A stretch of 64,000 nucleotides of DNA from Jannaschia marina (lineage in GTDB: Bacteria; Pseudomonadota; Alphaproteobacteria; Rhodobacterales; Rhodobacteraceae): NCBI RefSeq assembly GCF_013404595.1, contig NZ_JABVAX010000015.1, positions 1-64,000 of the forward strand. The letters run 5' to 3'. Shown here piece by piece: positions 1 through 7,688 of the stretch. Both the position numbers and the translations under genes were made by a program. The notes under the pieces were generated by a model. The model searched no databases, was not told the origin of the DNA, and was given only the letters and a program-made list of their open reading frames with translations. Position 1 is the stretch's first letter. Every line of letters begins with the position of its first letter.

Positions 1-121
1 AGCTTCGAATGGCAAACCTTTGAGTCGCAAATGGCAACATTGAACGCATTTCCGGCTGAGCCAGAACGACGTATCAATGGCTTAGCAGTAGCCCAATGGC
101 AGAACTATGAGTCGCGCCATA

Positions 122-261
122 GGATCACCCTGCTTCGCAGCGCGGCGCAGCCGCGACCGAAGTTGGGGACACCCCTTTGGGCGCAGCATTTCGGGGTTGC
201 GTGGGGGAACCGGCGGTTCCCTCATCGCTCATGGAGGCGTTCGGCTTGTCCGAACCCCCAT
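122..261 (-). repeat. Structured intergenic element, partial copy 1
   Basis: This stretch shares most of its sequence with 6262-6403 and 14952-15125. Shared blocks are 'ggatcaccc..cttcgcagcgcgg', 'ccgaag.tgggga.acccctt', the hairpin GGGGGAACCGGCGGTTCCC, and the hairpin GTTCGG-cttgt-CCGAAC. Here the last hairpin is extended by CATGGAGG pairing with CCCCCATG. Only the distal half is present: the CCCGATTTTGGG part of the other copies is missing. Bases 1-121 hold nothing I can assign. Confidence 0.7.
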
Positions 262-302
262 GAGCTAGAGGATGAGTGGGCGGGCTTGCTCGCCCTTTCC
301 GA

Positions 303-638
303 TCAGCTCTGTAGCTGTAGGGTGGTCTTCTGACCGGCTTTCAGCGGAAAGCGCGCTTCTGGAAGGCCGCACCCCACCAGGAAGGAAATCACGCCGGTCG
401 CGGTCTTGAACTCGCGGACCTTGACGCCGCCGTCCGATACTTTCGCCCGTGCCGTGACAAGGCGCTTTGCGGTGCCGGAAGGATGGATGCTCGTCATGGT
501 CCAAAGGCCGTGCCATGCAGGACCGCGGCGGCTTGCCTCTTCACGACATTCGACCTCGATCAGTCCGCCTTGTTCAAGGCACTGTCGAAGGCCCTGTTCT
601 GTGGTCACGTTCGGTATCAGGTCGTCGTTCTCGTTCAT
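303..638 (-). CDS. Small hypothetical protein, paralogue of the 40109-40495 protein
   Basis: This encodes a 111-aa soluble protein of unknown function. I chose the internal ATG at 638 over the upstream one at 680 because the MNENDD start aligns with the paralogue. The body matches the protein at 40109-40495: TT....L...G.L.EV.C..EA....W.G.W, then RLV.......V..R..KTA.G.ISFL...G...P..PL..G. The two copies lie about 40 kb apart, one beside the SRAP/umuDC locus and one at the head of the virB operon, so this is a plasmid-backbone family. It is divergent from the SRAP gene. There is no signal peptide or membrane segment. Confidence 0.7.
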   Translation of the reverse strand: MNENDDLIPNVTTEQGLRQCLEQGGLIEVECREEASRRGPAWHGLWTMTSIHPSGTAKRLVTARAKVSDGGVKVREFKTATGVISFLVGCGLPEARFPLKAGQKTTLQLQS

Positions 639-772
639 GCGTAAACCAGTGATTTGATGCAGAGCGTATACGATTGGCATTCCTCTGGGAATCCTGAAAC
701 CGGAATCAAGGCGTGATCGCCAGACAACTGGTCCTGGGTGACGATTTGGGGGAACTCAAATAAGATGAAAGG

Positions 773-1426
773 ATGTGCAATCTCTACGCCAATACGATGC
801 CGCCTGCCGCGATGCGCCAGTTGTTCGATGTCGAGCCGGGCCGCGACCAGCTCGGCAACGCCGAACCGTTGCCCGCGATCTTCCCCAAAGGCGCGGCGCC
901 GATTGCAGCCTTGGGTGATGATGGTGAACGCGAGCTTCTGAACACGCATTGGGGGTTCGTGCTGCCGCAGGTATCGAAGAAGACCGGCAAGCCGATCCAG
1001 CCGAAGGCGGTGAACAACGCCCGCGACGACAAACTGCGCACGTCGTCGTTCTGGAAAAGCAGCTTCGCTGAACGCCGGTGCCTGGTCCCGGCGACGAGCT
1101 TCTGCGAGACGAAGGGCCGAAACCCGGCTACCTATGTCTGGTTCGGAGTGGAAGGGGAGGGGGAGCGCCCGCCTTTTGCCTTCGCTGGCATTTGGCGTGG
1201 CTTCAAGGGGAACTACGGCGGCGAACTGCGCGAGCTGGTCACGTCTTCGATCATGACCACGACACCCAACGAGCTGGTGCGCGAGACACATCCCGACCGG
1301 ATGCCAGTAATCCTCGAACCGGACGACTATGAGGCGTGGCTGACAGCGGAACCGGAAGACGCCTTCGCGTTGATACGCCCTTATCCTGCGGAAAAATGGT
1401 CATCCACCAGAGTGGCGAGGGTCTGA
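773..1426 (+). CDS. SRAP domain protein (YedK/HMCES-like abasic-site crosslinker)
   Basis: This is a 217-aa SRAP-family protein. The family shields abasic sites in single-stranded DNA by forming a thiazolidine crosslink through Cys2. Seen here: MCNLY at the N-terminus (Cys2 is exposed after Met removal), HWGFV (59-63), NNARDD with the expected Asn/Arg (81-86), FCETKG with the expected Glu (110-115) and THPDRMPVIL with the expected His (172-181). All active-site positions are therefore present and the length is typical. The start is fixed by the required Cys2; the ribosome-binding site is poor. The gene lies directly upstream of the SOS-controlled umuDC pair, which fits a role in tolerance of single-strand gaps, including those arising during conjugation. 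Confidence 0.93.
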   Translation: MCNLYANTMPPAAMRQLFDVEPGRDQLGNAEPLPAIFPKGAAPIAALGDDGERELLNTHWGFVLPQVSKKTGKPIQPKAVNNARDDKLRTSSFWKSSFAERRCLVPATSFCETKGRNPATYVWFGVEGEGERPPFAFAGIWRGFKGNYGGELRELVTSSIMTTTPNELVRETHPDRMPVILEPDDYEAWLTAEPEDAFALIRPYPAEKWSSTRVARV

Positions 1427-1475
1427 AATCGGATCGCGGCGGGCTGTGATCGACTGGTTGCCGCGCGGTTCGGTC

Positions 1476-1520
1476 TTGACAGGTCCGGGACTTATCGCAG
1501 ATTTAGAACAAACAGCGAAC
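1476..1520 (+). promoter_or_regulatory. umuDC promoter with alphaproteobacterial LexA (SOS) box
   Basis: TTGACA at 1476-1481 and GATTTA at 1500-1505 (18-bp spacer) form a plausible promoter. It is followed by GAAC-AAACAGC-GAAC at 1506-1520, which is the reverse complement of the alphaproteobacterial LexA box GTTC-N7-GTTC. The box overlaps the likely transcription start and lies 14 bp upstream of the umuD ATG, as expected for LexA repression. A good Shine-Dalgarno site (AAGGAG, about 1525-1530) follows. Confidence 0.8.
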
Positions 1521-1534
1521 ATGCAAGGAGTCTC

Positions 1535-1969
1535 ATGCCGCTTCATCGCGTCCATAACCCCGTGTTGCCGGAAGGTGCGCCCATCCGGGTTGTCACCGCC
1601 AGGGCAAGTGCGGGGTTTCCGTCGCCTGCTGCCGACGATCTGGAAGATGAAATCGACCCGATTGCCTGGGTGGTGCGCCATCCTGCATCGACCTTCTGGT
1701 GGCGGGTGGAAGGCGACTGCCTGTGGGACGTGGGCATTCGCGATGGTGACTTGATCGCGGTGGACCGCGCCGGAAAGCGTCGGATTGGTCGCGCGGTGCT
1801 GGCCGTGGTCGAAGGGTCAGTGACGGCGAAAATTTTGCGGCGCAGGGAAGGGCGATACTATCTCGCACCAGCCAACGCGCGCGACGGCTTCCCGGACGTT
1901 GAACTGACCGAAGACAGCGAGATATGGGGCGTGATCGCTGGGGTGGTGCGGCGCTACGATCTGGCGTGA
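1535..1969 (+). CDS. umuD: UmuD-like polymerase V subunit with Cys in place of catalytic Ser
   Basis: This 144-aa protein belongs to the UmuD/LexA self-cleaving family. UmuD is cut after RecA filament contact and then joins UmuC in DNA polymerase V for translesion synthesis. The cleavage region [11 protein letters not shown] (residues 25-35) is almost identical to the E. coli CGFPSPAAD site, here cut between Ala26 and Gly27. The nucleophile motif, normally GDSM, reads GDCL, so Cys62 (codon tgc at about 1718-1720) replaces the serine. The general-base lysine is kept (TAKIL, Lys99). The rest, including [12 protein letters not shown], is canonical. The stop overlaps the umuC start. Whether the Cys form self-cleaves cannot be told from sequence. 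Confidence 0.92.
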   Translation: MPLHRVHNPVLPEGAPIRVVTARASAGFPSPAADDLEDEIDPIAWVVRHPASTFWWRVEGDCLWDVGIRDGDLIAVDRAGKRRIGRAVLAVVEGSVTAKILRRREGRYYLAPANARDGFPDVELTEDSEIWGVIAGVVRRYDLA

Positions 1970-3237
1970 AGACGCCGATCGCGATCAGCGACAGCGCGAA
2001 CTTCTATGTCAGCGCGGAACGGATCTTCGATCCCTCCCTGAAAAACGTCCCGGTGATCGTCCTATCGAATAACGATGGCTGCGCAGTGGCGCGAAGCGAC
2101 GAAGCGAAGGCATTGGGTATCAAGATGGGCGAGCCGCTACATCTGATCCGCGACAAGGTAGAGGCACACGGGGTCCGGGTCTTCAGCTCGAACTACACGC
2201 TCTATGGCGACATTTCGCGGCGGGTGGTCGAGGTTTATGAAGACTTCACGCCCAACGTGGAAGTCTACTCCATAGACGAATGCTTTCTGGACTTCGGCGG
2301 CTTCGCGGATCGCGAGACTCATGCACGGCGTCTTCGGGCGGAAGTCTTGCGTCGGATCGGCGTTCCGGTGCGCGTGGGGATCGCGCCGACGAAGACGCTG
2401 GCAAAATGCGCCAACGAGATCGCGAAGAAGAACCCGATCTTCGCCGGGGTGCTGGACATGATGGACGAGAGGCTGTCCGATTGGCTGCTGCCGAAGGTGC
2501 CAGTCGGGGACATCTGGGGGATCGGGTCACGCACGGATGCGAAGCTCGCAAAGCTGGGCATCCGCACGGCGGCGGAGCTGCGCGCGATGCCAGCACGGCA
2601 GGCCCGCGCGCTCGGAACGGTCGTTCTCGAACGGACGGTGTTGGAACTGCAAGGGGAGCCGTGCCTGGCGCTCGAAGACGTAGAGCCGCAGCGCAAGGGG
2701 ATGGCGGTGACGCGCTCTGCCGGAACGCCCATGACCGATTTCGATACGCTGTTCCAGGCGCTGACGGCCCACGCGACCCGCGCGGCGGAAAAGTTGCGAC
2801 GGCATGGGCTGGTGGCCGGGACACTGACGGTATTCTTCCACACAAACCGGCACCGGCTAGACCGACCGCAATACAGCGGCTCGCGCACCACGCGGCTTAC
2901 CCCCATGTCGGCAGACACCTTCGATCTGGTCGAAGCGGCCCGGCGATGCGCCAAGGCCGCATGGCCGAAGGCGCAAGCCGGGACGTATAGCTTCACCAAG
3001 GCCGGTGTCATGCTCGACGATTTGGTGCGCTTTGAAGATCGGCCGCGCACGCTCTTCGACGTGGAAAGGCCGAAAAGCGCGGCTCTCATGGCCGCGCTCG
3101 ACCAGGTGAACGACAGGTTCGGGAAAAAGACGATGGTGCTAGGGAGTGAAGGAATGAAGCGGTCGTGGCAGCTTCGGGCGGATCATCGCAGCCCGCGTTA
3201 CACGACACGCATCGAAGACCTGCCAGTGGTCCGTTGA
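1966..3237 (+). CDS. umuC: UmuC, Y-family DNA polymerase V catalytic subunit
   Basis: This is a 423-aa protein, close to the 422 aa of E. coli UmuC. I chose the GTG at 1966, which gives a GTGA overlap with the umuD stop and starts just before the palm domain; an in-frame upstream start would add 14 unlikely residues inside umuD. Metal ligands are intact: Asp9 in [11 protein letters not shown] and Asp104-Glu105 in YSIDECFLD. Also present are [13 protein letters not shown] [10 protein letters not shown] (about 30-39), finger/thumb and little-finger regions, and the C-terminal [15 protein letters not shown] tail typical of the family. It is expected to be SOS-induced with umuD and active in error-prone bypass. 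Confidence 0.95.
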   Translation: MKTPIAISDSANFYVSAERIFDPSLKNVPVIVLSNNDGCAVARSDEAKALGIKMGEPLHLIRDKVEAHGVRVFSSNYTLYGDISRRVVEVYEDFTPNVEVYSIDECFLDFGGFADRETHARRLRAEVLRRIGVPVRVGIAPTKTLAKCANEIAKKNPIFAGVLDMMDERLSDWLLPKVPVGDIWGIGSRTDAKLAKLGIRTAAELRAMPARQARALGTVVLERTVLELQGEPCLALEDVEPQRKGMAVTRSAGTPMTDFDTLFQALTAHATRAAEKLRRHGLVAGTLTVFFHTNRHRLDRPQYSGSRTTRLTPMSADTFDLVEAARRCAKAAWPKAQAGTYSFTKAGVMLDDLVRFEDRPRTLFDVERPKSAALMAALDQVNDRFGKKTMVLGSEGMKRSWQLRADHRSPRYTTRIEDLPVVR

Positions 3238-3248
3238 TTGAACCGGGC

Positions 3249-3313
3249 AGGGGGCTGTCTGCCCCCGGCGCGTGCCGCGCCTCCCCCGAGGATATTTTCG
3301 GGAAGATGAATGG
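3249..3313. repeat. Rhodobacterales-type extragenic palindromic element, copy A
   Basis: GGGGGCtgtctGCCCCC is followed by GGCGCGtgcCGCGCC and then CTCCCCCGAGGATATTTTCGGGAAGATGAATGG. A nearly identical copy lies at 15205-15268. Elements with the CCCCCGAGGATATTT tail are common downstream of genes in Rhodobacteraceae. It lies just past umuC and may help end transcription. Confidence 0.75.
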
Positions 3314-3322
3314 CATGGAAAA

Positions 3323-3349
3323 GGCAAAAGCCCCCGAAGGGGCTTTGCC
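3323..3349. terminator. Bidirectional stem-loop terminator
   Basis: GGCAAAAGCCCC-cgaa-GGGGCTTTGCC forms a strong stem between the convergent umuC and the 53-aa gene at 3359-3520. The A/T pairs at the stem base give short U runs in both directions. Confidence 0.7.
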
Positions 3350-3358
3350 GTGCAGCCG

Positions 3359-3520
3359 CTAGGTCTCGCGGCGCTTGATGGTGAGTTTCACCTTCAGGAA
3401 GATGATGTTGACCTCGACGCTGAGGCTCAAGTCGATCTTGCGAAGCTGGCGGCGGATCGTGCGAAGACGGCGGGCCGCGCGGCGGCGAAGGCGGGTGGAT
3501 CGTTTGCGAATGTATTTCAT
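3359..3520 (-). CDS. 53-aa highly basic protein
   Basis: This short gene has a near-perfect ribosome-binding site (AAGGAG ending 8 nt before the ATG at 3520). It encodes 53 residues. The first half is Arg-rich (MKYIRKRSTRLRRRAARRL) and the second half is alternating hydrophobic (VEVNIIFLKVKLTIKRR), ending in TAG. I do not recognise a family. The charge pattern suggests nucleic-acid or membrane-surface binding, but this is inference only. It ends 10 bp from the shared terminator. Confidence 0.6.
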   Translation of the reverse strand: MKYIRKRSTRLRRRAARRLRTIRRQLRKIDLSLSVEVNIIFLKVKLTIKRRET

Positions 3521-3758
3521 GGTCTGCTCCTTGGTGAATAAACGAGTGTTCCAGACACGGCGGTAATAGGGGGCCTGTCCACACGCGCGGGACGCGCCCC
3601 GAAGGGCTTGGTGTTGACTGGTTCCCGCGCCGTGTAGGATGCGCTCGGTTGTTCACGGAGCTGCACCTGAAATGCTGAAAACCGCGCACCTGCCGGAGCG
3701 GATGCGCGGTCTCTCTGTCGGTTCCGGGGAAGTCAGCGCCGGGCGGCTGCCCTCGATG

Positions 3759-5213
3759 TCAGTGGCGGCGACGGATCGTGAAGATGACCGTGTTGATGTT
3801 GGTGCCGGCCTCGGCAAAGCTCTCTGCGGGCAGGTCCGAGAACATGCCCCATCGCCCGCCACCGTTCACCTTCTCGGCCCATCGCCGGAACTGGATGTGC
3901 GCCTTCGTCTCTGCCACTTGTGCGGACGCTGGCAGGATGGCGACGAGCTGACCATTGGGCGCCAGAAAATCGAACGCGTGGCGAACATGGTCCATCCAGT
4001 GCGTGCCGTAGAAGGGCGGGTTCATGACCACGGCATGAAAGCGCGGATCGGCGGGCTGATTTAGAAAATTGCCGTGGATCACAGCGCAATCGGGGCCTTC
4101 GAGCCCGCGCAACTTTGCGATGCGGTCGCCATGAATCTCGATGGTGGTGACTTTGCATCCCTTTGCCAGTAGGGGCCGCACAAGATGCCCCTCGCCGCCG
4201 CAAGGTTCCAGAACGCGCATGTCCTCGCGGACATAGAGACTGGCGACCAGCGCCTCGGCTGCGGCCTTGGGCGTGTGATAGAATTGCAGGTCACGCGCGG
4301 GCAGGTTGGTGCACTTGCGAAAGGCGGCGTCGTCCTCGCCCTTCTCGGCGGCGTCGGGAATGACCTCGCCGTAGTAGTCGGCAAGGATGCGGTTGGCCTT
4401 CTCGACCAGATCGTCGCGGGTGAACCAAAGGTGCGCGTTGCCGTTCTTGAAACCGCGAATGCGGAAATAGGTGCTTTCTGTGACGGATTGCTGGGGGCCG
4501 TAACCTGGGCGGCAAGCGTCGATCTCCTGAATGAGGCCACGACCTGCGGGCATCTGGTCGTCCAGCTTGGCGAACACGCGCTCCACGTCAATGATCGTTT
4601 CTTCCGCCCATGAACGGTTGAAGCTGCCGGAATACTCGCAGAAGGCGCGGTCGATAATCATGCGCGATCCCAGCTTGAAGGCGTCATGGCTCTTGAAGCG
4701 GCTATCGAGCCGCGCAAAGGCCACGGCCAAACCTCGGGCGAAGATCATATCTGCGCTGCCCAGGAGCGTTTCAAACGTCGCGTGCAGGTTCGCCACGGTC
4801 ACTTCCGGCACATCCTCGCGCAGGCTGCGGTCGAAGTCGCGGGCGGCGGTTGCGTCCATCATGTCGCGGATGCCGGTCTCTTCGTAGAGATAGGTCCAGA
4901 CCGATGCGTCAAGCTGGCGGCGGAACGTCTCGACCGATCGCGCGGGATCGAATCCATCGGGAAAAAGCACCGAATAGTGCTTGCTGCCGGTGCGATCCAG
5001 GCCCCAGTATTTGCGCCCGCATTGTGCCTGCTTCGCGAATGCAGCGGCGTCCTTGGACAGAGCATAGGCCCGCTCAAGCGTGGCGGCGGCTTCCTGCACC
5101 TTGGCAAGGGAAGCGTCCCGTGCTGCCACGATGTCGTCAATGCGAGACGTGAGGGCGGGAAGGGGGGCGGTGGATGCCGCCCCGTCTTCCATGATGTCGG
5201 TCTGAATAGTCAT
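3759..5213 (-). CDS. DUF4942 protein with N6-adenine methyltransferase domain
   Basis: This is a 484-aa protein from ATG 5213, which overlaps the upstream stop (ATGA). The N-terminal ~300 residues match my memory of DUF4942, including a helical start and the central MIIDRAFCEYSGSFN region. The C-terminal third is a class I methyltransferase: a SAM-binding LEPCGGEGHL at about 335-344 and the catalytic NPPF at about 398-401, typical of N6-adenine enzymes. Such proteins are common on plasmids and phages and probably protect DNA against host restriction; no cognate nuclease is next to it. It is the last gene of a four-gene - strand operon starting at 6101. Confidence 0.85.
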   Translation of the reverse strand: MTIQTDIMEDGAASTAPLPALTSRIDDIVAARDASLAKVQEAAATLERAYALSKDAAAFAKQAQCGRKYWGLDRTGSKHYSVLFPDGFDPARSVETFRRQLDASVWTYLYEETGIRDMMDATAARDFDRSLREDVPEVTVANLHATFETLLGSADMIFARGLAVAFARLDSRFKSHDAFKLGSRMIIDRAFCEYSGSFNRSWAEETIIDVERVFAKLDDQMPAGRGLIQEIDACRPGYGPQQSVTESTYFRIRGFKNGNAHLWFTRDDLVEKANRILADYYGEVIPDAAEKGEDDAAFRKCTNLPARDLQFYHTPKAAAEALVASLYVREDMRVLEPCGGEGHLVRPLLAKGCKVTTIEIHGDRIAKLRGLEGPDCAVIHGNFLNQPADPRFHAVVMNPPFYGTHWMDHVRHAFDFLAPNGQLVAILPASAQVAETKAHIQFRRWAEKVNGGGRWGMFSDLPAESFAEAGTNINTVIFTIRRRH

Positions 5214-5677
5214 GTCCGTGCCTCCGCCCATGCGTCTAGTCTGGCTTCAAGGTCGCCCATGCTCGGTTGCTCGCTGTAGATCGGGATGATTTCGGCCAGC
5301 GTCGGATCGGCCTTGCATCGTTTCACAACGGGAAAATCGTGTTCGAGATAGGCTGAACACTGCGGCCCTCCGTCTGGGCCTTCGCCATTGTCGAAGATGA
5401 ACATGAGCCACTTTTCCAGACCGTCGGGATTGGCCTCTGCCTCGTCCTCGATTTCCTTCTGGGTCAGGCGTGTGACCTCGATGGTGCGGACACCGATTTC
5501 CAGAAAGTGATTGGTGTTCGGCGCGGTCAGGATCGGGGACGGTGCATAGCCGAACGTGAAGTCGGGGAACCGTTCACACATCAGCTTCGCGACGATCTGC
5601 GCGCGCCGCTTTCCCTCGATCTGCGCAATCCCGGTGTTCGGAAAATAGCTGCTGCAATAGAGCGTGTGCAAGGTCAT
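5210..5677 (-). CDS. Hypothetical protein, operon with DUF4942 methyltransferase
   Basis: This encodes a 155-aa acidic, soluble protein starting at ATG 5677 (MTLHTLYCSSYFPNTG). It overlaps both neighbours by ATGA, so it is translationally coupled to the zinc-ribbon protein upstream and the methyltransferase downstream. I do not recognise a domain. The sequence has an N-terminal YCSSYFPNTGIAQIEGKRRAQIV stretch split by charged residues and a C-terminal acidic helix (LEARLDAWAEA). An upstream in-frame start would read through the neighbouring gene and is rejected. Confidence 0.75.
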   Translation of the reverse strand: MTLHTLYCSSYFPNTGIAQIEGKRRAQIVAKLMCERFPDFTFGYAPSPILTAPNTNHFLEIGVRTIEVTRLTQKEIEDEAEANPDGLEKWLMFIFDNGEGPDGGPQCSAYLEHDFPVVKRCKADPTLAEIIPIYSEQPSMGDLEARLDAWAEART

Positions 5678-5880
5678 GCCACGATCTCCCTTTCTGTCAG
5701 GCTGGCTTCGCCGCCGCATTCCTCGCAGTCGGCATTGTCGAAGACGGTCACGATTTCCCATGTCTGCAACTCGGCGTTCCACGCCACGCTTGCATCGCGG
5801 CGCACATCTTCGCTGCCGCAAGTGGTGCAATGAATAGTGATAGCCGGATCGGGCTTCGGGGTGGATCGCGGGGCAGTCAT
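5674..5880 (-). CDS. Small zinc-ribbon protein
   Basis: This 68-aa protein carries two CxxC pairs, CTTCG and CEECGG, spaced about 31 residues apart, which is a zinc-ribbon pattern. The start at 5880 overlaps the stop of the gene at 5877-6101 by ATGA, and its own stop overlaps the next start in the same way. Function is unknown; plasmid-borne small zinc ribbons often bind nucleic acid or partner proteins. Confidence 0.75.
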   Translation of the reverse strand: MTAPRSTPKPDPAITIHCTTCGSEDVRRDASVAWNAELQTWEIVTVFDNADCEECGGEASLTEREIVA

Positions 5881-6101
5881 GCGCCCGTTCCTTCGGTATC
5901 GGTCCAGTCGTCGGCCCATGCGTCCATCGTGGCGATGGTCACGCCTTCGGGGTCGATCAGCGACAGGTCGGGTTTGATCTTGGCGGCGCGATGGTGATCG
6001 CGGCCCAAGAGGCGCAGCGTCACTTCGCTATTGGAAAAAACGGTGTCCTCTACGGACAGATCGGGGTGTTCCAGTTTCAGGGAAAACATAGCTGTAGCCA
6101 T
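5877..6101 (-). CDS. Small hypothetical protein, first gene of the methyltransferase operon
   Basis: This 74-aa acidic protein starts at ATG 6101 (MATAMFSLKLEHPDL). The sequence is mostly beta-prone with a conserved-looking VTLRLLGRDHHRAAKIKPD segment and an acidic Trp-rich end (AWADDWTDTEG). There is no recognisable family. It is the promoter-proximal gene of the 6101-to-3759 operon, and the structured element at 6116-6403 forms its upstream leader. Confidence 0.7.
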   Translation of the reverse strand: MATAMFSLKLEHPDLSVEDTVFSNSEVTLRLLGRDHHRAAKIKPDLSLIDPEGVTIATMDAWADDWTDTEGTGA

Positions 6102-6115
6102 TCCGGCGGTCCTCG

Positions 6116-6403
6116 TGGTGATGCCCGTTCTGGTGTGTCCCAAAATCGGGCGGGGTTTCTGGCGAGGAAGCGCGTAGCGCGTCCCTCTCCTGAAAGCCTG
6201 CCTCCCGGCGAGGGCAGGGGGGGAACCGCCGCAATGCTGAAATCCAGCCCAAAGGGGAGGGGGATCACCCGCCTTCGCAGCGCGGACGAAGGACGAGACC
6301 GAAGGTGGGGAAACCCCTTTGGGTGCAGAATTTCGGGGTTGCGGTGGGGGACCGGCGGTCCCCTGTTCGTCCCGAAGCGGCGTTCGGCTTGTCCGAACCC
6401 CGA
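6116..6403 (-). repeat. Structured leader element, full copy 2
   Basis: This is a ~290-nt element upstream of the operon start at 6101, shared over its length with 14815-15125. From the operon side it carries 'atgcccgttctggtg', CCC-aaaatc-GGG, a GC hairpin (GCGC-gta-GCGC flanked by GAGGA/CCCTC), CCTGCC..GGCAGG, 'gggatcaccc', CTTCG..CGAAG, GGGGGACC-ggc-GGTCCCC and GTTCGG-cttgt-CCGAAC. Several stems differ in sequence between copies but keep pairing. Confidence 0.75.
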
Positions 6404-6716
6404 GGGATCAGGGTAAATCAGGATCGAAGATCCGTGCCCCAGCGATCGTGACCCATATGGGCGGAACGCCGCTGCCCAGGGCGGGCATGAGACGAAGGAA
6501 GTGGCGCGGCTCTGGAAGAGACGGGCCGCGACTATCGGATCAGCTCGACCAGGGCCGGGGCATTCCGGGCGGAAGCCGGTTTACCGGCTGAAGCCTAGAG
6601 CGCGGTGCCGCGCCCCTGGGGCGGGGCAGGGGCCTGTATGAACCGTTGAGTTGTCCATGCCACTTCAGGCCCCACCGAACCCGATCGGAACGGGAAATGC
6701 GGATCAATGGGATCCT
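6404..6716. other. Intergenic stretch without a recognisable gene
   Basis: No gene is supported here. It contains a short perfect hairpin AGCCGG-ttta-CCGGCT (about 6573-6588) without a U run, and GC-rich low-complexity sequence around 6600-6640. Confidence 0.5.
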
Positions 6717-7091
6717 CTAGGTCCGTTCCGCCGACACGGGCGCCGGTTTGTCCAGCTCGGCCGCGATCAGGCCGATGATGCTGGCATAGGCCATCGTTCC
6801 GTCTGGCTGTTCTGACCGTGCCAGCGACTTAATGATGTCTTCAGGCCGATGCCCGTGCTGCAAAAGCAGGGAGATCAGCACACAGGCGTCCTGGATCTGA
6901 AATTCGAGTGCGGAGCCGGATTTGAAGCCCGCTGAGTAGAAAACCTCGCGTGCTCGGCCGTCTTCATGGGGGTCGTATCCGACCGACAAATGAACCGTAT
7001 GCCCCTCCGGCGTGATGACTTTGCGGGTCTCGGTCAATCGCCGGCCAGGAAGGACGTGGCGCGGCTCGGGAATATCGCGGAACTTAGTCAT
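6717..7091 (-). CDS. TSCPD-domain-like protein
   Basis: This 124-aa protein resembles the TSCPD domain found at the end of vitamin B12-dependent ribonucleotide reductases and as stand-alone small proteins. The supporting pattern is HTVHLSVGYDPHEDGRAREVF (spread over about 31-52), then GSALEFQIQDACVLISLLLQHG and a HRPEDIIKSL helix. The stand-alone form lacks a reductase core, so an enzymatic role is unlikely. The call rests on memory of the family. It is the last gene before the ssb gene, 131 bp away on the same strand, and has only a weak ribosome-binding site. Confidence 0.6.
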   Translation of the reverse strand: MTKFRDIPEPRHVLPGRRLTETRKVITPEGHTVHLSVGYDPHEDGRAREVFYSAGFKSGSALEFQIQDACVLISLLLQHGHRPEDIIKSLARSEQPDGTMAYASIIGLIAAELDKPAPVSAERT

Positions 7092-7222
7092 TGGGGGCCT
7101 CGATGTTGGGTCGGGGGGGCCGACCGGAACAGTCCAGTCCTTATCCCCGTTATCCGCGACCGGAATGTCCAGCCGACTTACAAGCCCGTAGGGTGAGGCG
7201 GGCCTGTCGGCCCGCCCTGTCG

Positions 7223-7570
7223 TCAGGAGCCGTTCGCGGCGGCGCGACGGCGTTCGTCATGGCTGAAATCGTCGAAGCTCTCGGCGGCCATCGTGATCCC
7301 GTATTCGGTGCTGCCATCCGACTTTTCCCACTGTGCCTGGCGGACGGTGCCGCGCGCGTGAACGATGTCGCCGGGCTGCACGTTGTCCGTGGCCCACTTG
7401 ATGACGTTCTCGTTGAAGATCGTCACCTCGTTCCAGTAGGGTTTCGACTGGAACTCGCCCCGATCGTCCTTGCGACCGTATTCGGCGGCGATGCTGACCC
7501 GGAGGGTGGAGCCGACTTCCTTGAGCTTGCCGACCCGACCGATGATCTGAAATTCTGCGAAGGTTCTCAT
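7223..7570 (-). CDS. ssb: Single-stranded DNA-binding protein (OB fold)
   Basis: This 115-aa protein has an SSB-type OB fold: an N-terminal FQIIGRVGKLKEVG strand pair, KPYWNEVTIF, and DNVQPGDIVHARGTVRQ. It lacks the long acidic tail of chromosomal SSB (it ends AAANGS), as is common for plasmid SSB-like proteins. The start at 7570 has a strong AAGGAG site 9 nt upstream. Role: coating of single strands during plasmid replication or after conjugative entry. The promoter lies at 7660-7688 and overlaps the bipartite motif shared with the virB region. Confidence 0.88.
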   Translation of the reverse strand: MRTFAEFQIIGRVGKLKEVGSTLRVSIAAEYGRKDDRGEFQSKPYWNEVTIFNENVIKWATDNVQPGDIVHARGTVRQAQWEKSDGSTEYGITMAAESFDDFSHDERRRAAANGS

Positions 7571-7659
7571 TGTGATGTCTCCTTGGTGAGAGTGTTTCGA
7601 TGGAAAACGGGCACGCCGCCTTGTGATGCGATCAAACCAAAAAGCGGAGGGTCCGATTT

Positions 7660-7688
7660 TGTATAAATTGTGTAACAAGTTATAACAA
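7660..7688 (-). promoter_or_regulatory. ssb promoter overlapping bipartite TTATAACTTG motif
   Basis: On the - strand TTGTTA (7688-7683), a 17-bp spacer and TATACA (7665-7660) form a good promoter about 90 bp upstream of ssb. The same bases read TTATAACTTG (7685-7676) followed by TTATAC starting exactly 19 bp further on. The same arrangement and 19-bp spacing occur at 40020-40045 and 19583-19609. Confidence 0.6.
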
